DNA of 64,000 bases from positions 62,001 through 126,000 of the forward strand of contig QEVL01000014.1 of NCBI GenBank assembly GCA_003577305.1, written 5' to 3'. Both the position numbers and the translations under genes were made by a program. Shown one piece after another: positions 1 to 10,475 of the stretch. Source of the DNA: Burkholderiales bacterium (GTDB lineage: Bacteria > Pseudomonadota > Gammaproteobacteria > Burkholderiales > Burkholderiaceae_E). Positions within the stretch are counted from its first letter, which is position 1; each line of letters begins with the position of its first letter. Below the pieces are notes generated by a model, which was given only the letters and a program-made list of their open reading frames with translations, did not search any database and had not been told where the DNA came from.

Positions 1-466
<466 letters not shown>

Positions 467-515
467 AGACGTCGCCGCCGGCGCAATGGCGACGGCGCGA
501 TCAGGGAGCGGTGTC

Positions 516-1637
516 ATGCTGAAGGTAGGAATGGTCGGTTGGCGCGGAATGGTCGGTTCCGTGCTGATGCAGCGCATGCGCGAGGAAGACGATTTCGCGC
601 ACGTCGAGACGGTGTTCTTCAGCACCTCGAACTCCGGCGGCGCGGCGCCCGAAGTGGCCAACCTGGGCGAGCGCAGGCTGCACGACGCCGGTGACGTCGA
701 GATGCTGAAGAAGCTGGACGTCGTGCTCACCTGCCAGGGAGGCGACTGGACCAACGAGGTCTTTCCGAAGCTGCGCGCGGCCGGCTGGAACGGCCACTGG
801 ATCGACGCGGCCTCGGCGCTGCGGATGAACGACGACGCGGTCATCATCCTCGACCCGCTGAACCTGCACGTGATCAAGGACGCGCTGGCGCGCGGCGGGC
901 GCACTTTCGTCGGCGGCAACTGCACCGTGAGCCTGATGATGCTGGGCCTGAACGGCCTGTTCCGCGAGAACCTGATCGAGTGGATCAGCGCGATGACCTA
1001 CCAGGCGGCTTCGGGCGCCGGCGCGCAGAACATGCGCGAGCTGCTCGCGCAGATGGGCGCCGTGCACGCGGCGGCGGCGCCGCTGCTGGCCGATCCGGCC
1101 TCCGCCATCCTGGAGATCGACGCGAAGGTTTCGCAGGCGATGCACTCCGAGGCGTTTCCGACCGCGAAGTTCGGCGTGCCGCTGGCCGGCAGCCTGATTC
1201 CATGGATCGACAAGGATCTCGGCAACGGCACTTCGCGCGAAGAGTGGAAGGGCGACGCCGAGTGCAACAAGATCCTCGGGCTGCCTGCGTCCGGGCCGGG
1301 CCACATTCCGGTCGAGAGCCTGTGCGTGCGCATCGGCGCGATGCGGTGCCACAGCCAGGCGCTCACGATCAAGCTGCGGCGCGACGCGCCGCTCGACGAG
1401 ATCGAATCGATCGTCGCCTCGGGCAACCGCTGGGTGAAGCTCGTGCCCAATACGCGCGAGGCGAGCATTCGCGATCTCTCGCCGGCAGCGGTCAACGGCA
1501 GCCTCGCAGTGCCGATCGGGCGGTTGCGCAAGCTCACGCTGGGTCCGGGCTATCTCAGCGCGTTCACCGTGGGTGATCAGTTGCTGTGGGGAGCGGCCGA
1601 GCCGTTGCGGCGCATGTTGAGGCTGCTGGCATCCTGA
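516..1637 (+). CDS. asd: aspartate-semialdehyde dehydrogenase
   Basis: A 373-residue cytoplasmic enzyme making L-aspartate 4-semialdehyde from aspartyl phosphate with NADPH, the branch point to lysine/diaminopimelate, threonine and methionine. The N-terminus [12 protein letters not shown] is the nucleotide-binding loop; GGNCTVSL holds the nucleophile at C136. Length and motifs match the enterobacterial-type Asd. An in-frame ATG lies 30 bases earlier (486), but the ATG at 516 gives the family's usual N-terminus and has a GGGAG-type ribosome site just before it. It sits between leuB and fimV; dapA, which uses its product, is 49 kb away. Confidence 0.96.
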   Translation: MLKVGMVGWRGMVGSVLMQRMREEDDFAHVETVFFSTSNSGGAAPEVANLGERRLHDAGDVEMLKKLDVVLTCQGGDWTNEVFPKLRAAGWNGHWIDAASALRMNDDAVIILDPLNLHVIKDALARGGRTFVGGNCTVSLMMLGLNGLFRENLIEWISAMTYQAASGAGAQNMRELLAQMGAVHAAAAPLLADPASAILEIDAKVSQAMHSEAFPTAKFGVPLAGSLIPWIDKDLGNGTSREEWKGDAECNKILGLPASGPGHIPVESLCVRIGAMRCHSQALTIKLRRDAPLDEIESIVASGNRWVKLVPNTREASIRDLSPAAVNGSLAVPIGRLRKLTLGPGYLSAFTVGDQLLWGAAEPLRRMLRLLAS

Positions 1638-1773
1638 GCGTCTCGTTCGGCCGCCCGCAGGCGCCGTTCACCGCGCACCGGTTGCCGCCGGGTGCCCGCC
1701 AGCCGCCGTTCGTCACGCGCACGCCACGGACCGGACTTCGGCCAGTTCCTAAGCTTGCGCCGGTAAGTAGCTG

Positions 1774-4710
1774 ATGTTAGCCTCAAAAAATCGCTTCAAG
1801 CCACTGGGGACAAGCGTGAAATCGACGCACGTACAGCCGGCCGGACGGCGCCGACACGGCACTCCGACGATTCTTGCAGTGGCGATCGCAGCGGCGCTCG
1901 CGGGCACGGCTCCTGCTCCTGCAGACGCGGCAGGCCTGGGCCGGCTCACCGTTCAGTCGGCGCTCGGTCAACCGCTGCGGGCCGAGGTCGAGGTCACCTC
2001 GCTCGGCCTCGATGAGCTCGGCTCGCTCACCGCGCGGCTCGCCACGCCCGAGGCCTTTCGCCAGGCCGGGCTCGAGTTCAACCCTGCGCTCACCGGGTTG
2101 AACTTCGCGATCGACCGCCGCTCCGATCGATCGGCCGTGGTGCGCATCACTTCTTCACAGCCGATCAACGAGCCCTTCATCGACCTGATGGTCGAACTGA
2201 ACTGGGCGTCGGGCAAGTTCGTTCGCGAGTACACCTTCCTGCTCGATCCGCCCGAGTTGCGCATCGGGCGCGAAACCGTCGCCGGTGGAGCGGCCACCCA
2301 ACAGGTCGTGACGCCCAGCGTCGCTGCGGCGCGCGCGCCGAGTGCGCAGGCCACGCCGGCGCCGGCAGTCGCGCCGGCACCGGCCGCTGCGCCGGTTGCG
2401 GCGGCCAGTCCCGCGCCGGCCGCCAGGCCGACGGCCGCTGGCGCGAGCCCGGCTTCCGCATCCGCGGCGTCGGGTGCGCCCGGTGAGGTCACCACGCGCC
2501 CCGGCGACACGCTCGCGGGCATTGCGGCACGGGTGAAGCCGGCCGACGTCTCGCTCGAGCAGGCGATCATCGCGATCTACGACGCGAACCGCAGCGCGTT
2601 CTTCGGCAGCGTTCACCAGATGCTGGCGGGCAAGCAACTGCAGATTCCCGGCCACGACACCATGGCTTCGGTCGATGCCGCGGCCGCGCGCAAGCAGATC
2701 CGGGCCGAGGTGGCCACTTTCCGCGCATATCGCGAACGGCTCGCAGCGGCGGCGCGCCGCGTCGAACCGGCCCAGGCGGGTCAGACCGCCGCCGGCACGA
2801 TCGGCGGCGCCGAAGAGAAACCGGCCGAGGCCGCGCCGGGCGACCAGCTGAAGTTGTCGCGTCCGGGCGACGCCGCCGGCAAGGGGGCCGGCAAGGCGGC
2901 GGGTGCCGCCGGCGCCGCGGTCGGTGCCGACAAGAGCGCCGAAGCACAGATTGCCGGCGAGGCCGCGCTTCGCGAGCAGCAGGAGCGCGTGGCCGCGCTC
3001 GAGAAGAACGTGGCCGACCTGCAGAAGCTGGTCGAACTGAAGAACCAGCAGTTGGCCGAGTTGCAGCGACAGGTGGAGGCGGCGCGCGCGTCGGGCGCCA
3101 CTGCCACCGGTACGGTCGCCGCGCCCGCGACTGCCGCGGCGGGTCAGGCGCCTGCTGGCGCAGCCGCGCCTGCGGTCGAGCCCGCAGCGTCGGCCGAAAC
3201 GCCCGTGGCGCCGCCGGCTGCGCAACCGGGCGCAGCCGATGCCGCCACGGGGCAGCCGCCGGCAGCCGAAGCGCAGGCTCCGGTGGCCCCGCCCGCGACC
3301 AAGCCCGCTGCCGAACCTGTTCCGGCTCCGGCGGCCGAACCCGGTTTCGTCGACAGCCTGATCGGCAATCCGCTCACGCTTCCCGGCCTGGGCGCGATCG
3401 TGCTGGCACTGGGCGCCTATGGCCTGTACTCGGCGCGTCGGCGCAGGAAGACCGAACAGCTGGACGATGACAGCCTGGTCGCGGCCGACGCGTTCACCGC
3501 GAATTCGCTGTTCGGTTCCACCGGTGGCCAGGCGGTCGACACCAGCAGCAGCCTGTTCGCGACCAGCACGCGCGACAGTGGCGTCGATGTCCATTCCACC
3601 GAGGTCGATCCGATTGCCGAAGCCGAGGTCTACATCGCCTACGGCCGCGAGGCGCAGGCCGAGGAGATCCTCAAGGAAGCGCTGAAGAAGCAACCCGAGC
3701 GCCAGGCGATCCGCTTCAAGCTTCTCGAGATCCACGCCGGCCGCAAGGATGCGGCGGCTTTCGGCATGCTCGCCCAGGAAATGTACGACCAGACCGGCGG
3801 GCAGAACGAGGAGTGGCCGAAAGTGGTCACGCTCGGGCTGTCGATCGATCCGGCCAATCCGCTCTACACCGGGCAGGGCGAGGATCCGATGACGCCTGCC
3901 GGCGAGTTCGCCGAGCCTGCGGCTGGCGCCTGGGATGCGACGCCCGCGCCCGCTCCTGCGGGTTCGGGGGCTGCGCTCTCCGGTGCGGCGGGGCTGGCCG
4001 CAGCGGCGGCGGACGCAGCCGGGATGCTGCCCTCCGACCTCATGCTGCCGGGCGACGAGGCACGCGCGCGCGAATCCGGGGCCGGCACGGTCTCGTTCGC
4101 CGAGACGGTGCCGATGGACGGCGATGCGTCGGCGGCGCCCGAGATCCCGGCACTCGACTTCGATCTCGATCTCGACACCACGATCGGACGCGCCGCAAGC
4201 ATGCGCGAAGCGTCCGGCGCCGCAGTCGACGAAGTCGCGCTGTCCGGGCAGGAGCTTTCGGAGTCCGAGCTGTCCGAGTCCGATCTTGCCCGTGCGATCG
4301 ATGGCCGCTTCGAGTTGCCTTCGCTCGACGTCGGCACCGCCGAAGCGCCGCGCGACGAAAACCGGCTCTCGTCGACGGTGGCGGCGGCCGAGCCGGCCGC
4401 CCTGGCCGATCTCGGCGACTTCAAGATCGATCTCCCGGCGCTCGAAGAACTCGATACGGGCACCGCGATCGAGGAACGCCCGGCCTTCGATGCGGGCGGC
4501 GAGCTCGGCCTGGCTGCCGCGGAAACCGAGGTGGCGTCGGCGGTCGATTCGTCGCGCTGGCAGGAGATGGCCACCAAGCTCGATCTCGCTTCGGCGTACG
4601 AAGAGATCGGCGACAAGGAAGGCGCCCGCGAACTGCTCGAAGAGGTGCTCAAGGGCGGCGACACCGCACAACAGCAGAAGGCACGTTCGATGCTTTCGAA
4701 GATCGGATAA
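1774..4710 (+). CDS. fimV: FimV-family polar hub / pilus assembly protein
   Basis: A 978-residue bitopic inner-membrane protein. In the visible order: an export segment (about residues 30-52), the FimV N-terminal beta domain (GRLTVQSALGQPLRAEVEV, 55-160), an Ala/Pro-rich linker, a LysM domain (about 237-300), a coiled coil (about 390-437), a second Ala/Pro linker, one membrane helix (about 530-553) followed by RRRRK, an acidic low-complexity cytoplasmic region with one TPR-like segment (about 610-680), and the conserved C-terminal FimV domain ending in KLDLASAYEEIGDKEGA (about 931-978). Family members bind peptidoglycan, organise the cell pole and affect type IV pili. An alternative GTG start lies at 1816. 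A strong terminator follows directly. Confidence 0.9.
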   Translation: MLASKNRFKPLGTSVKSTHVQPAGRRRHGTPTILAVAIAAALAGTAPAPADAAGLGRLTVQSALGQPLRAEVEVTSLGLDELGSLTARLATPEAFRQAGLEFNPALTGLNFAIDRRSDRSAVVRITSSQPINEPFIDLMVELNWASGKFVREYTFLLDPPELRIGRETVAGGAATQQVVTPSVAAARAPSAQATPAPAVAPAPAAAPVAAASPAPAARPTAAGASPASASAASGAPGEVTTRPGDTLAGIAARVKPADVSLEQAIIAIYDANRSAFFGSVHQMLAGKQLQIPGHDTMASVDAAAARKQIRAEVATFRAYRERLAAAARRVEPAQAGQTAAGTIGGAEEKPAEAAPGDQLKLSRPGDAAGKGAGKAAGAAGAAVGADKSAEAQIAGEAALREQQERVAALEKNVADLQKLVELKNQQLAELQRQVEAARASGATATGTVAAPATAAAGQAPAGAAAPAVEPAASAETPVAPPAAQPGAADAATGQPPAAEAQAPVAPPATKPAAEPVPAPAAEPGFVDSLIGNPLTLPGLGAIVLALGAYGLYSARRRRKTEQLDDDSLVAADAFTANSLFGSTGGQAVDTSSSLFATSTRDSGVDVHSTEVDPIAEAEVYIAYGREAQAEEILKEALKKQPERQAIRFKLLEIHAGRKDAAAFGMLAQEMYDQTGGQNEEWPKVVTLGLSIDPANPLYTGQGEDPMTPAGEFAEPAAGAWDATPAPAPAGSGAALSGAAGLAAAAADAAGMLPSDLMLPGDEARARESGAGTVSFAETVPMDGDASAAPEIPALDFDLDLDTTIGRAASMREASGAAVDEVALSGQELSESELSESDLARAIDGRFELPSLDVGTAEAPRDENRLSSTVAAAEPAALADLGDFKIDLPALEELDTGTAIEERPAFDAGGELGLAAAETEVASAVDSSRWQEMATKLDLASAYEEIGDKEGARELLEEVLKGGDTAQQQKARSMLSKIG

Positions 4711-4732
4711 GTTCCCGAAAGCTGCAGTGCCT

Positions 4733-4764
4733 CGGGAAGCCTCGGCTTCCCGTTTTTTTTTTTT
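4733..4764 (+). terminator. intrinsic terminator after fimV, touching the truA start
   Basis: A perfect 8-bp stem (CGGGAAGC 4733-4740, GCTTCCCG 4745-4752), a 4-base loop and then twelve T in a row (4753-4764). This is a textbook Rho-independent terminator for fimV. The T-run ends six bases before the truA ATG, so no Shine-Dalgarno sequence fits between them and read-through would be needed for fimV transcripts to reach truA. Confidence 0.9.
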
Positions 4765-4770
4765 CGCACC

Positions 4771-5559
4771 ATGCCCAGATTCGCGCTCACGCTCGCCTAC
4801 GACGGCAACCGCTTCAACGGCTGGCAGACCCAGCCCGGCGGACAAGCGGCGCAGGACGTTCTCGAGCGCGCGCTCGAGGCGATTGCCGGGCACGCGGTCG
4901 GCACGATCTGCGCCGGCCGCACCGACGCCGGCGTGCACGCCCTGCGCCAGGTGGTGCACTTCGACAGCGATGCCGCGCGGCCGCTGTCGGCCTGGGTGCG
5001 CGGGGTGAACTCGCACCTGCCCGAAGGGATGGCGGTACGCAGCGCCACGCCGGTGGACGACGGCTTCCACGCGCGCTACGGCGCGCTGCGCCGGCGCTAT
5101 CGCTATCTGCTGTACCGTTCGGCGGTGCGCCATCCGCTGCTTGCGCGCCGTGCCGGCTGGACCTTCCGCGACCCCGACGTGGGGCGCATGCGCGCGGCCG
5201 CGGCGCTGGTGGTGGGCGAGCACGATTTCTCCGCGTTTCGCTCGGCCGAGTGCCAGGCGGCTTCGCCGGTGCGCAGGCTCGAGGAGCTGTCGCTCGAGGA
5301 GCGCGGCCCGCTCGTCGTCTTCACCTTCACCGCCAATGCGTTCCTGCATCACATGATCCGCAACCTGATGGGCGCATTGCTTGCGATCGGCGAGGGCCGT
5401 CATCCGCCGGAGTGGATCGCGCAGTTGCTCGCCGGACGCGACCGCCGCCACGCGCCGGCCACTTTCGCACCCGACGGCCTGTATCTCGACGGTGCGCAGT
5501 ACGACGCGCGCTACGCGCTGCCCTCCTGGGGCGGCGGGTTGCCCGACTGCCTGGCATGA
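4771..5559 (+). CDS. truA: tRNA pseudouridine(38-40) synthase
   Basis: A 262-residue enzyme that isomerises uridines 38-40 in the anticodon arm of many tRNAs. The N-terminal LAYDGNRFNGWQ segment and the catalytic motif GRTDAGVHA with D52 are both present, and the length is normal. The ATG at 4771 gives the family N-terminus, but it lies six bases behind a terminator T-run and has no visible ribosome site, so the message may be leaderless, made from a promoter inside fimV, or translated after slippage or read-through. It overlaps trpF by four bases (ATGA), so it heads a tightly coupled run that continues to metZ. Confidence 0.96.
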   Translation: MPRFALTLAYDGNRFNGWQTQPGGQAAQDVLERALEAIAGHAVGTICAGRTDAGVHALRQVVHFDSDAARPLSAWVRGVNSHLPEGMAVRSATPVDDGFHARYGALRRRYRYLLYRSAVRHPLLARRAGWTFRDPDVGRMRAAAALVVGEHDFSAFRSAECQAASPVRRLEELSLEERGPLVVFTFTANAFLHHMIRNLMGALLAIGEGRHPPEWIAQLLAGRDRRHAPATFAPDGLYLDGAQYDARYALPSWGGGLPDCLA

Positions 5560-6227
5560 GCGGCGTACGCACACGGATCAAGTTCTGCGGCCTGGTGCGC
5601 GCCGATGACGTGCGCGACGCCGCGGCGCTCGGCGTGGACGCGGTGGGCTTCGTCTTCTATCCGAAGAGCCCGCGGGCGCTGGCGATTGCGCAGGCGGCCG
5701 GCCTGCGCCGGCTGCTGCCGTCGTGGGTCGCCGCGGTGGGGCTCTTCGTGAACGCACCCGAGGGCGAGATCCGGCGCGTGGCCGGCGCGGTCGGGCTCGA
5801 CGTGATCCAGTTCCACGGCGACGAGGAACCGGGCACCTGCGAGAACGAACGCCCCGCAGGCCTGGCCTACTGGCGCGCGGTGCGCATGCGTGACGGGGTC
5901 GATTTGCTAGAATCGTGCGCTCGCTACGCCAGCGCCGAAGCGTTGCTGCTCGATTCGTACAGCCCCGGATACGGCGGCAGCGGCGAAGGCTTCGACTGGT
6001 CGCGGGTGCCGCACGAGCGGCCGATGCCGATCGTGCTGTCCGGAGGCCTCGCGCCCGAAAGCGTTGCCGCGGCCATTGCGCAGGTGCGGCCGGCGATGGT
6101 CGACGTGTCCACCGGCATCCAGGCCGGCGAACCGCAGCCCGATCCGCGCGCGAAGTCGCGCGAGCGCATGGAACGGTTCGTTGCCGAAGTGCTGCGGGCC
6201 GACTCGGCACGACAGGATTCACGATGA
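5556..6227 (+). CDS. trpF: phosphoribosylanthranilate isomerase
   Basis: A 223-residue TIM-barrel enzyme of tryptophan synthesis converting N-(5-phosphoribosyl)anthranilate to CdRP. The N-terminal RIKFCGLVR motif carries the catalytic cysteine (C11), LLLDSYSPG contains the catalytic aspartate, and the phosphate-binding region [10 protein letters not shown] and VDVSTGIQ are intact. The ATG overlaps the truA stop as ATGA, and its own stop overlaps the trpB start in the same way, implying translational coupling. A standalone trpF (not fused to trpC) placed before trpBA is usual in betaproteobacteria. Confidence 0.96.
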   Translation: MSGVRTRIKFCGLVRADDVRDAAALGVDAVGFVFYPKSPRALAIAQAAGLRRLLPSWVAAVGLFVNAPEGEIRRVAGAVGLDVIQFHGDEEPGTCENERPAGLAYWRAVRMRDGVDLLESCARYASAEALLLDSYSPGYGGSGEGFDWSRVPHERPMPIVLSGGLAPESVAAAIAQVRPAMVDVSTGIQAGEPQPDPRAKSRERMERFVAEVLRADSARQDSR

Positions 6228-7423
6228 AGCCGTACGACCTGCCCGACGCCCGGGGCCACTTCGGGCCCTATGGTGGCATCTTCGTTGCAGAGACCCTCGT
6301 GCACGCGCTCGAGGAACTGCGCATCGCCTACGAGCGCTATCGCACCGACCCGGAGTTCGTCGCCGAGTTCGAATACGAACTGGCGCACTTCGTCGGCAGG
6401 CCGAGCCCGGTGTACCACGCGAAGCGCTGGTCGCAGATGCTGGGCGGCGCCCAGATCTGGTTCAAGCGCGAAGACCTCGACCACACCGGGGCCCACAAGA
6501 TCAACAACACCATCGGCCAGGCGCTGCTCGCGCGGCGGATGGGCAAGCCGCGCGTGATCGCCGAGACCGGTGCCGGCCAGCACGGCGTGGCCACCGCGAC
6601 CGTGGCGGCCCGCTACGGCATGAAGTGCGTGGTCTACATGGGTTCGGAAGACGTCGCGCGGCAGGCGCAGAACGTCTACCGGATGAAGCTGCTGGGCGCC
6701 GAGGTGGTGCCGGTCGATTCCGGCTCGAAGACGCTGAAGGACGCACTGAACGAGGCGATGCGCGACTGGGTCACCAACGTCGAGGACACCTTCTACATCA
6801 TCGGCACGGTGGCCGGCCCGCATCCGTACCCGATGATGGTGCGCGACTTCCAGTCGGTGATCGGCAACGAGTGCCGGCGGCAGATGCCGGTCGACGCCGG
6901 GCGCCAGCCCGACTTCGTCGTGGCCTGCGTGGGCGGGGGCTCGAACGCGATCGGCATCTTTCACCCCTACATCGACCTGCCGCAGGTGCAGCTGGTCGGC
7001 GTGGAGGCGGGCGGCGAAGGGCTGGCCACCGGCAGGCACGCGGCCTCGCTCACCGCGGGCACGCCGGGCGTGCTGCACGGCAACCGCACCTACCTGCTGC
7101 AGGACGAAGACGGGCAGATCATCGACACGCATTCGGTCTCGGCCGGGCTCGATTACCCCGGCGTCGGCCCCGAGCACGCCTGGCTCAAGGACACCGGGCG
7201 CGCCCGCTACGAAGTGGTCGACGACGCCGAGGCGCTGCGCGCGTTCCACGACTGCTGCCGCATCGAGGGCATCATCCCGGCGCTCGAATCGAGCCACGCG
7301 CTGGCGTATGCGGCGCGCCTTGCGCCCACGCTCGCGCAAGACCGCATCATCCTGGTGAACCTGTCGGGGCGCGGCGACAAGGACATGCACACGGTCGCGC
7401 AGCGCGCGGGGATCCGGTTCTGA
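6224..7423 (+). CDS. trpB: tryptophan synthase beta subunit
   Basis: A 399-residue PLP enzyme that joins indole and serine to form tryptophan, working in the alpha2-beta2 complex with TrpA. The PLP lysine is K92 in [13 protein letters not shown], the phosphate-binding loop reads GGGSNAIG, and RGDKDMHT closes the C-terminus. Length is typical of the TrpB1 class that pairs with an adjacent trpA. It overlaps trpF by four bases; its TGA shares one base with the trpA ATG, so equimolar translation of beta and alpha is expected. Confidence 0.97.
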   Translation: MKPYDLPDARGHFGPYGGIFVAETLVHALEELRIAYERYRTDPEFVAEFEYELAHFVGRPSPVYHAKRWSQMLGGAQIWFKREDLDHTGAHKINNTIGQALLARRMGKPRVIAETGAGQHGVATATVAARYGMKCVVYMGSEDVARQAQNVYRMKLLGAEVVPVDSGSKTLKDALNEAMRDWVTNVEDTFYIIGTVAGPHPYPMMVRDFQSVIGNECRRQMPVDAGRQPDFVVACVGGGSNAIGIFHPYIDLPQVQLVGVEAGGEGLATGRHAASLTAGTPGVLHGNRTYLLQDEDGQIIDTHSVSAGLDYPGVGPEHAWLKDTGRARYEVVDDAEALRAFHDCCRIEGIIPALESSHALAYAARLAPTLAQDRIILVNLSGRGDKDMHTVAQRAGIRF

Positions 7424-8241
7424 TGTCGCGCCTGTCGACCCTCTTCGGAAGGCTCTCCGCGGCGCGGCGCAAGGCCCTGATTCCCTACGTCACCTCGGGC
7501 TTCCCCGAGCCCGGGCTCACCGTGCCGATCATGCACGCGCTGGTGGCGGGCGGCGCCGACGCGATCGAGCTCGGCGTGCCGTTCTCCGACCCGATGGCCG
7601 ACGGCCCGGTGATCCAGCGCGCCAACGAGCGCGCGCTCGCGCTCGGCGTGGGCATGCGCAAGGTGCTCGAGTTCGTGCGCGAGTTTCGCGGCCGCGACGA
7701 TGCCACGCCGGTGGTGCTGATGGGCTACGCCAATCCGGTCGAGCGCATGGGCGTCGAGTGCTTTCTCGACGAGGCGGCGCAGGCCGGCGTCGACGGCGTG
7801 ATCGTCGTCGACTATCCACCGGAAGAGTGCGAGGCGTTCGCGGCCGCGGCGCGCGCGCGCGCGATCGACCCGATCTTCCTGCTCGCGCCCACCACCACCG
7901 ACGAGCGCACCGCGCGCGTGCTGGCGATCGCCAGCGGCTACGTCTACTACGTGTCGCTGCGGGGCATCACCGGCGGCACGATCGACGCCGACGACGTGGT
8001 GCGCCGCGTCGGCGCGATCCGCCGGTGCACCACGCTGCCGGTGGGCGTCGGTTTCGGCATCCGCGACGGCGCCACCGCGCGAGCGGTCGCGCAGGCCGCC
8101 GACGCAGTGATCATCGGCACCCGCACGATCCAGTTGCTCGAAGACGGTCCGCCGGGCGAGGCGCCCGCACGCGCCCGCGCGTTCATGGCCGCGATTCGCG
8201 CCGCCCTCGACGGCGCGCCACATCCGGAGGTGACTGCATGA
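7423..8241 (+). CDS. trpA: tryptophan synthase alpha subunit
   Basis: A 272-residue TIM-barrel subunit that cleaves indole-3-glycerol phosphate and channels indole to TrpB. The catalytic residues stand at their canonical numbers: E49 in [11 protein letters not shown] and D60 in MADG. The phosphate-binding glycines ([10 protein letters not shown]) are intact. It begins at the last base of the trpB stop and ends overlapping accD by four bases. No tryptophan leader peptide or TRAP-like site was seen upstream of this trp block. Confidence 0.97.
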   Translation: MSRLSTLFGRLSAARRKALIPYVTSGFPEPGLTVPIMHALVAGGADAIELGVPFSDPMADGPVIQRANERALALGVGMRKVLEFVREFRGRDDATPVVLMGYANPVERMGVECFLDEAAQAGVDGVIVVDYPPEECEAFAAAARARAIDPIFLLAPTTTDERTARVLAIASGYVYYVSLRGITGGTIDADDVVRRVGAIRRCTTLPVGVGFGIRDGATARAVAQAADAVIIGTRTIQLLEDGPPGEAPARARAFMAAIRAALDGAPHPEVTA

Positions 8242-9107
8242 CCTGGCTCGACAAGCTGCTGCCCCCGCGCGTCAAGCGCTCGGCCGCCGGCGGGAAGAAG
8301 GTTCCCGAGGGCGTCTGGGTCAAGTGCCCTTCGTGCGACGCGGTGCTCTATTCGGCCGACCTCGAGGCCAACCTGAACGTGTGCCCGAAGTGCACGCACC
8401 ACATGCGCCTGTCGGCGCGCAAGCGGCTCGACCTGCTGCTCGACGCCGAAGGCCGCTACGAGATCGGCCACGAGGTGCTGCCGGTCGATGCGCTGAAGTT
8501 CAAGGACAGCCGCAAGTATCCCGACAGGCTGCAGGAGGCGATCGACGACACCGGCGAGACCGATGCGCTGGTGGTGATGGGCGGGGCGATCCGCACGATT
8601 CCGGCGGTGGTGGCCTGCTTCGAGTTCGACTTCATGGGCGGCTCGATGGGTTCGGTGGTCGGTGAGCGTTTCGCACGCGGCGTGCAGGGCGCGATCGAGC
8701 AGAAGGTGCCGTTCGTGTCGATCGCGGCCTCGGGCGGGGCGCGGATGCAGGAGGGCCTGCTGTCGCTGATGCAGATGGCCAAGACCACCGCGATGCTCAC
8801 GAAGCTCTCGGAAAAGCGGCTGCCCTACATCTCGGTGCTCACCGACCCGACGATGGGCGGCGTCTCGGCGAGTTTCTGCTTCCTGGGCGACCTGGTGATC
8901 GCCGAGCCGCGGGCGCTGATCGGCTTCGCCGGTCCGCGCGTGATCGAGCAGACGGTGCGCGAGAAGCTGCCCGAAGGCTTCCAGCGCGCCGAGTTCCTGC
9001 TGGAGAAAGGCGCGATCGACATGATCGTCGACCGGCGGGCGATGCGCGACGAGATCGCGCGGGTGCTCGCGCTGCTGCTCAGGCAGTCGAGCGAAGCGGT
9101 CTCCTGA
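8238..9107 (+). CDS. accD: acetyl-CoA carboxylase carboxyltransferase subunit beta
   Basis: A 289-residue subunit that with AccA transfers carboxyl from biotinylated AccB to acetyl-CoA, giving malonyl-CoA for fatty acid synthesis. The N-terminal four-cysteine zinc ribbon is intact (C30, C33, C49, C52), and the carboxyltransferase core shows GGARMQEG and MGGVSASF, the crotonase-like oxyanion region. A good ribosome site (GGAGGTGA) lies within the end of trpA, whose stop overlaps the ATG. Coupling of accD to trpA and folC is standard in this lineage. Confidence 0.97.
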   Translation: MTWLDKLLPPRVKRSAAGGKKVPEGVWVKCPSCDAVLYSADLEANLNVCPKCTHHMRLSARKRLDLLLDAEGRYEIGHEVLPVDALKFKDSRKYPDRLQEAIDDTGETDALVVMGGAIRTIPAVVACFEFDFMGGSMGSVVGERFARGVQGAIEQKVPFVSIAASGGARMQEGLLSLMQMAKTTAMLTKLSEKRLPYISVLTDPTMGGVSASFCFLGDLVIAEPRALIGFAGPRVIEQTVREKLPEGFQRAEFLLEKGAIDMIVDRRAMRDEIARVLALLLRQSSEAVS

Positions 9108-9114
9108 CCCGCCG

Positions 9115-10401
9115 ATGAGCGCCGCCGACTCGCCAGCGCTGCGCGACTGGCTGGGCCGCATCGAGCGGCTGCATCCGAAGACGATCGAGCTCGGGCTCGA
9201 GCGGGTGCGTGAAGTCGCCTCGCGCCTCGCGCTGTCGTTCGCCTGCCCGGTGATCACCGTGGGCGGCACCAACGGCAAGGGCTCGACCTGCGCGATGCTC
9301 GAATCGATCCTGCTCGCCGCCGGCTATCGGGTCGGCCTCTACACCTCGCCGCACTTCGTGCGCTTTGCCGAGCGCGCGCGCGTGGCTGGCGCGCCGGTGG
9401 ACGATGCCGACCTGATCGCGCAATTCGAGGCGGTCGAGATCGCGCGCGGTGCGGTCGCGCTCACCTGGTTCGAATTCACCACGCTCGCGGTGCTGCGGCT
9501 GTTCGCTCGGCGTCCGCTCGATGCCGTGATTCTCGAGGTGGGGCTGGGCGGGCGGCTCGACGCGGTGAACCTGATCGACGCCGACTGCGCGATCGTCACC
9601 AGCATCGACGTGGACCACACCGAGTACCTGGGCGAGGATCGCGAGCGCATCGGCTGGGAGAAGGCGCACGTTTTCCGCCCGGGTCGCCCGGCGATCTGCA
9701 GCGATCCGTCGCCGCCGGCGGCGCTGGTCGATCACGCGAACGCGATCGGCGCCGACCTCTGGCTCCACGGGCGCGACTTCAACCACACCGGCGATCGTCA
9801 GCAGTGGGCTTATGGGGGGCGGGTGCAGCGCCGCAGCGCACTGGCCTACCCGGCACTGCGCGGGGCGAATCAGTTGCAGAACGCCGCCGGTGTGCTGGCT
9901 GCGCTCGAGGCGCTGCGCGAGCGGCTGCCGGTTCAGCAGCAGGCGGTGCGCGAGGGGCTGGCTGCGGTGTCGCTGCCCGGCCGCTTCCAGGTGCTGCCGG
10001 GGCAACCGGTGGTGATCCTCGACGTCGCGCACAACCCGCACGCGGCCGCGCACCTGGCAGTCAACCTCGATGCGATGGGCGGGTTCAGGCGCACTTTCGC
10101 GGTCTTCGGCGTGATGCGCGACAAGGACGTCGACGGCGTGATCGCCGCGCTGAAGCACCGCGTCGATCACTGGCTCGCGGTCGACCTGCCGGGGCCGCGT
10201 GCGGCCAGCGGCGAGTGGATCGCCGCGCGGCTCGAAGCGGCCGGCATCGCGCGCGAGGGCGCGAAGACGAGCATCGAGTGCCATCCGGATCCCTCTTCGG
10301 CGCTCGCTGCGGCGCGGGCGCGGGCGAGCGCCAATGATAGAATCGTGGTCTTCGGATCCTTTCTCACCGTCGCCGACATCCTTGCCGCCCGTGCCGCATA
10401 G
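9115..10401 (+). CDS. folC: bifunctional dihydrofolate synthase / folylpolyglutamate synthase
   Basis: A 428-residue ATP-dependent Mur-ligase-family enzyme that adds glutamate to dihydropteroate and then extends folate polyglutamates. The ATP loop GGTNGKGST is at residues 50-58, followed by YTSPHFVRF, the dihydrofolate-synthase region, and the C-terminal Mur ligase segment VAHNPHAA. It begins seven bases after accD and is normal in length. A TAGAAT sequence near its 3' end (about 10338) could serve as an internal promoter for the next gene, but no convincing -35 box accompanies it. Confidence 0.95.
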   Translation: MSAADSPALRDWLGRIERLHPKTIELGLERVREVASRLALSFACPVITVGGTNGKGSTCAMLESILLAAGYRVGLYTSPHFVRFAERARVAGAPVDDADLIAQFEAVEIARGAVALTWFEFTTLAVLRLFARRPLDAVILEVGLGGRLDAVNLIDADCAIVTSIDVDHTEYLGEDRERIGWEKAHVFRPGRPAICSDPSPPAALVDHANAIGADLWLHGRDFNHTGDRQQWAYGGRVQRRSALAYPALRGANQLQNAAGVLAALEALRERLPVQQQAVREGLAAVSLPGRFQVLPGQPVVILDVAHNPHAAAHLAVNLDAMGGFRRTFAVFGVMRDKDVDGVIAALKHRVDHWLAVDLPGPRAASGEWIAARLEAAGIAREGAKTSIECHPDPSSALAAARARASANDRIVVFGSFLTVADILAARAA

Positions 10402-10475
10402 CGTCCGCATCCAGGGCTCCTGCTTCGATTCGCGTGCCGCCGCGTGCGTGGCGCGCTCGGCGATCACCGGCTTCC

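Noticed and set aside
1816..1950. Later GTG start for FimV
   Set aside because: The ATG at 1774 is the first start after the open frame begins, and both leave the export helix intact; nothing decides clearly, so the longer form was kept.
2155..5574. Very long open frame antisense to fimV and truA
   Set aside because: fimV and truA are identified by domains and motifs on the plus strand. The antisense frame is Arg/Gly-rich without recognisable domains, a usual by-product of high third-position GC. The same applies to 13133-16069, 16005-19388, 46524-49760 and 56527-59289.
5908..5913. TAGAAT inside trpF as an internal promoter
   Set aside because: No -35 partner at a suitable distance, and the trp genes are already tightly coupled by overlaps; kept only as a weak possibility.
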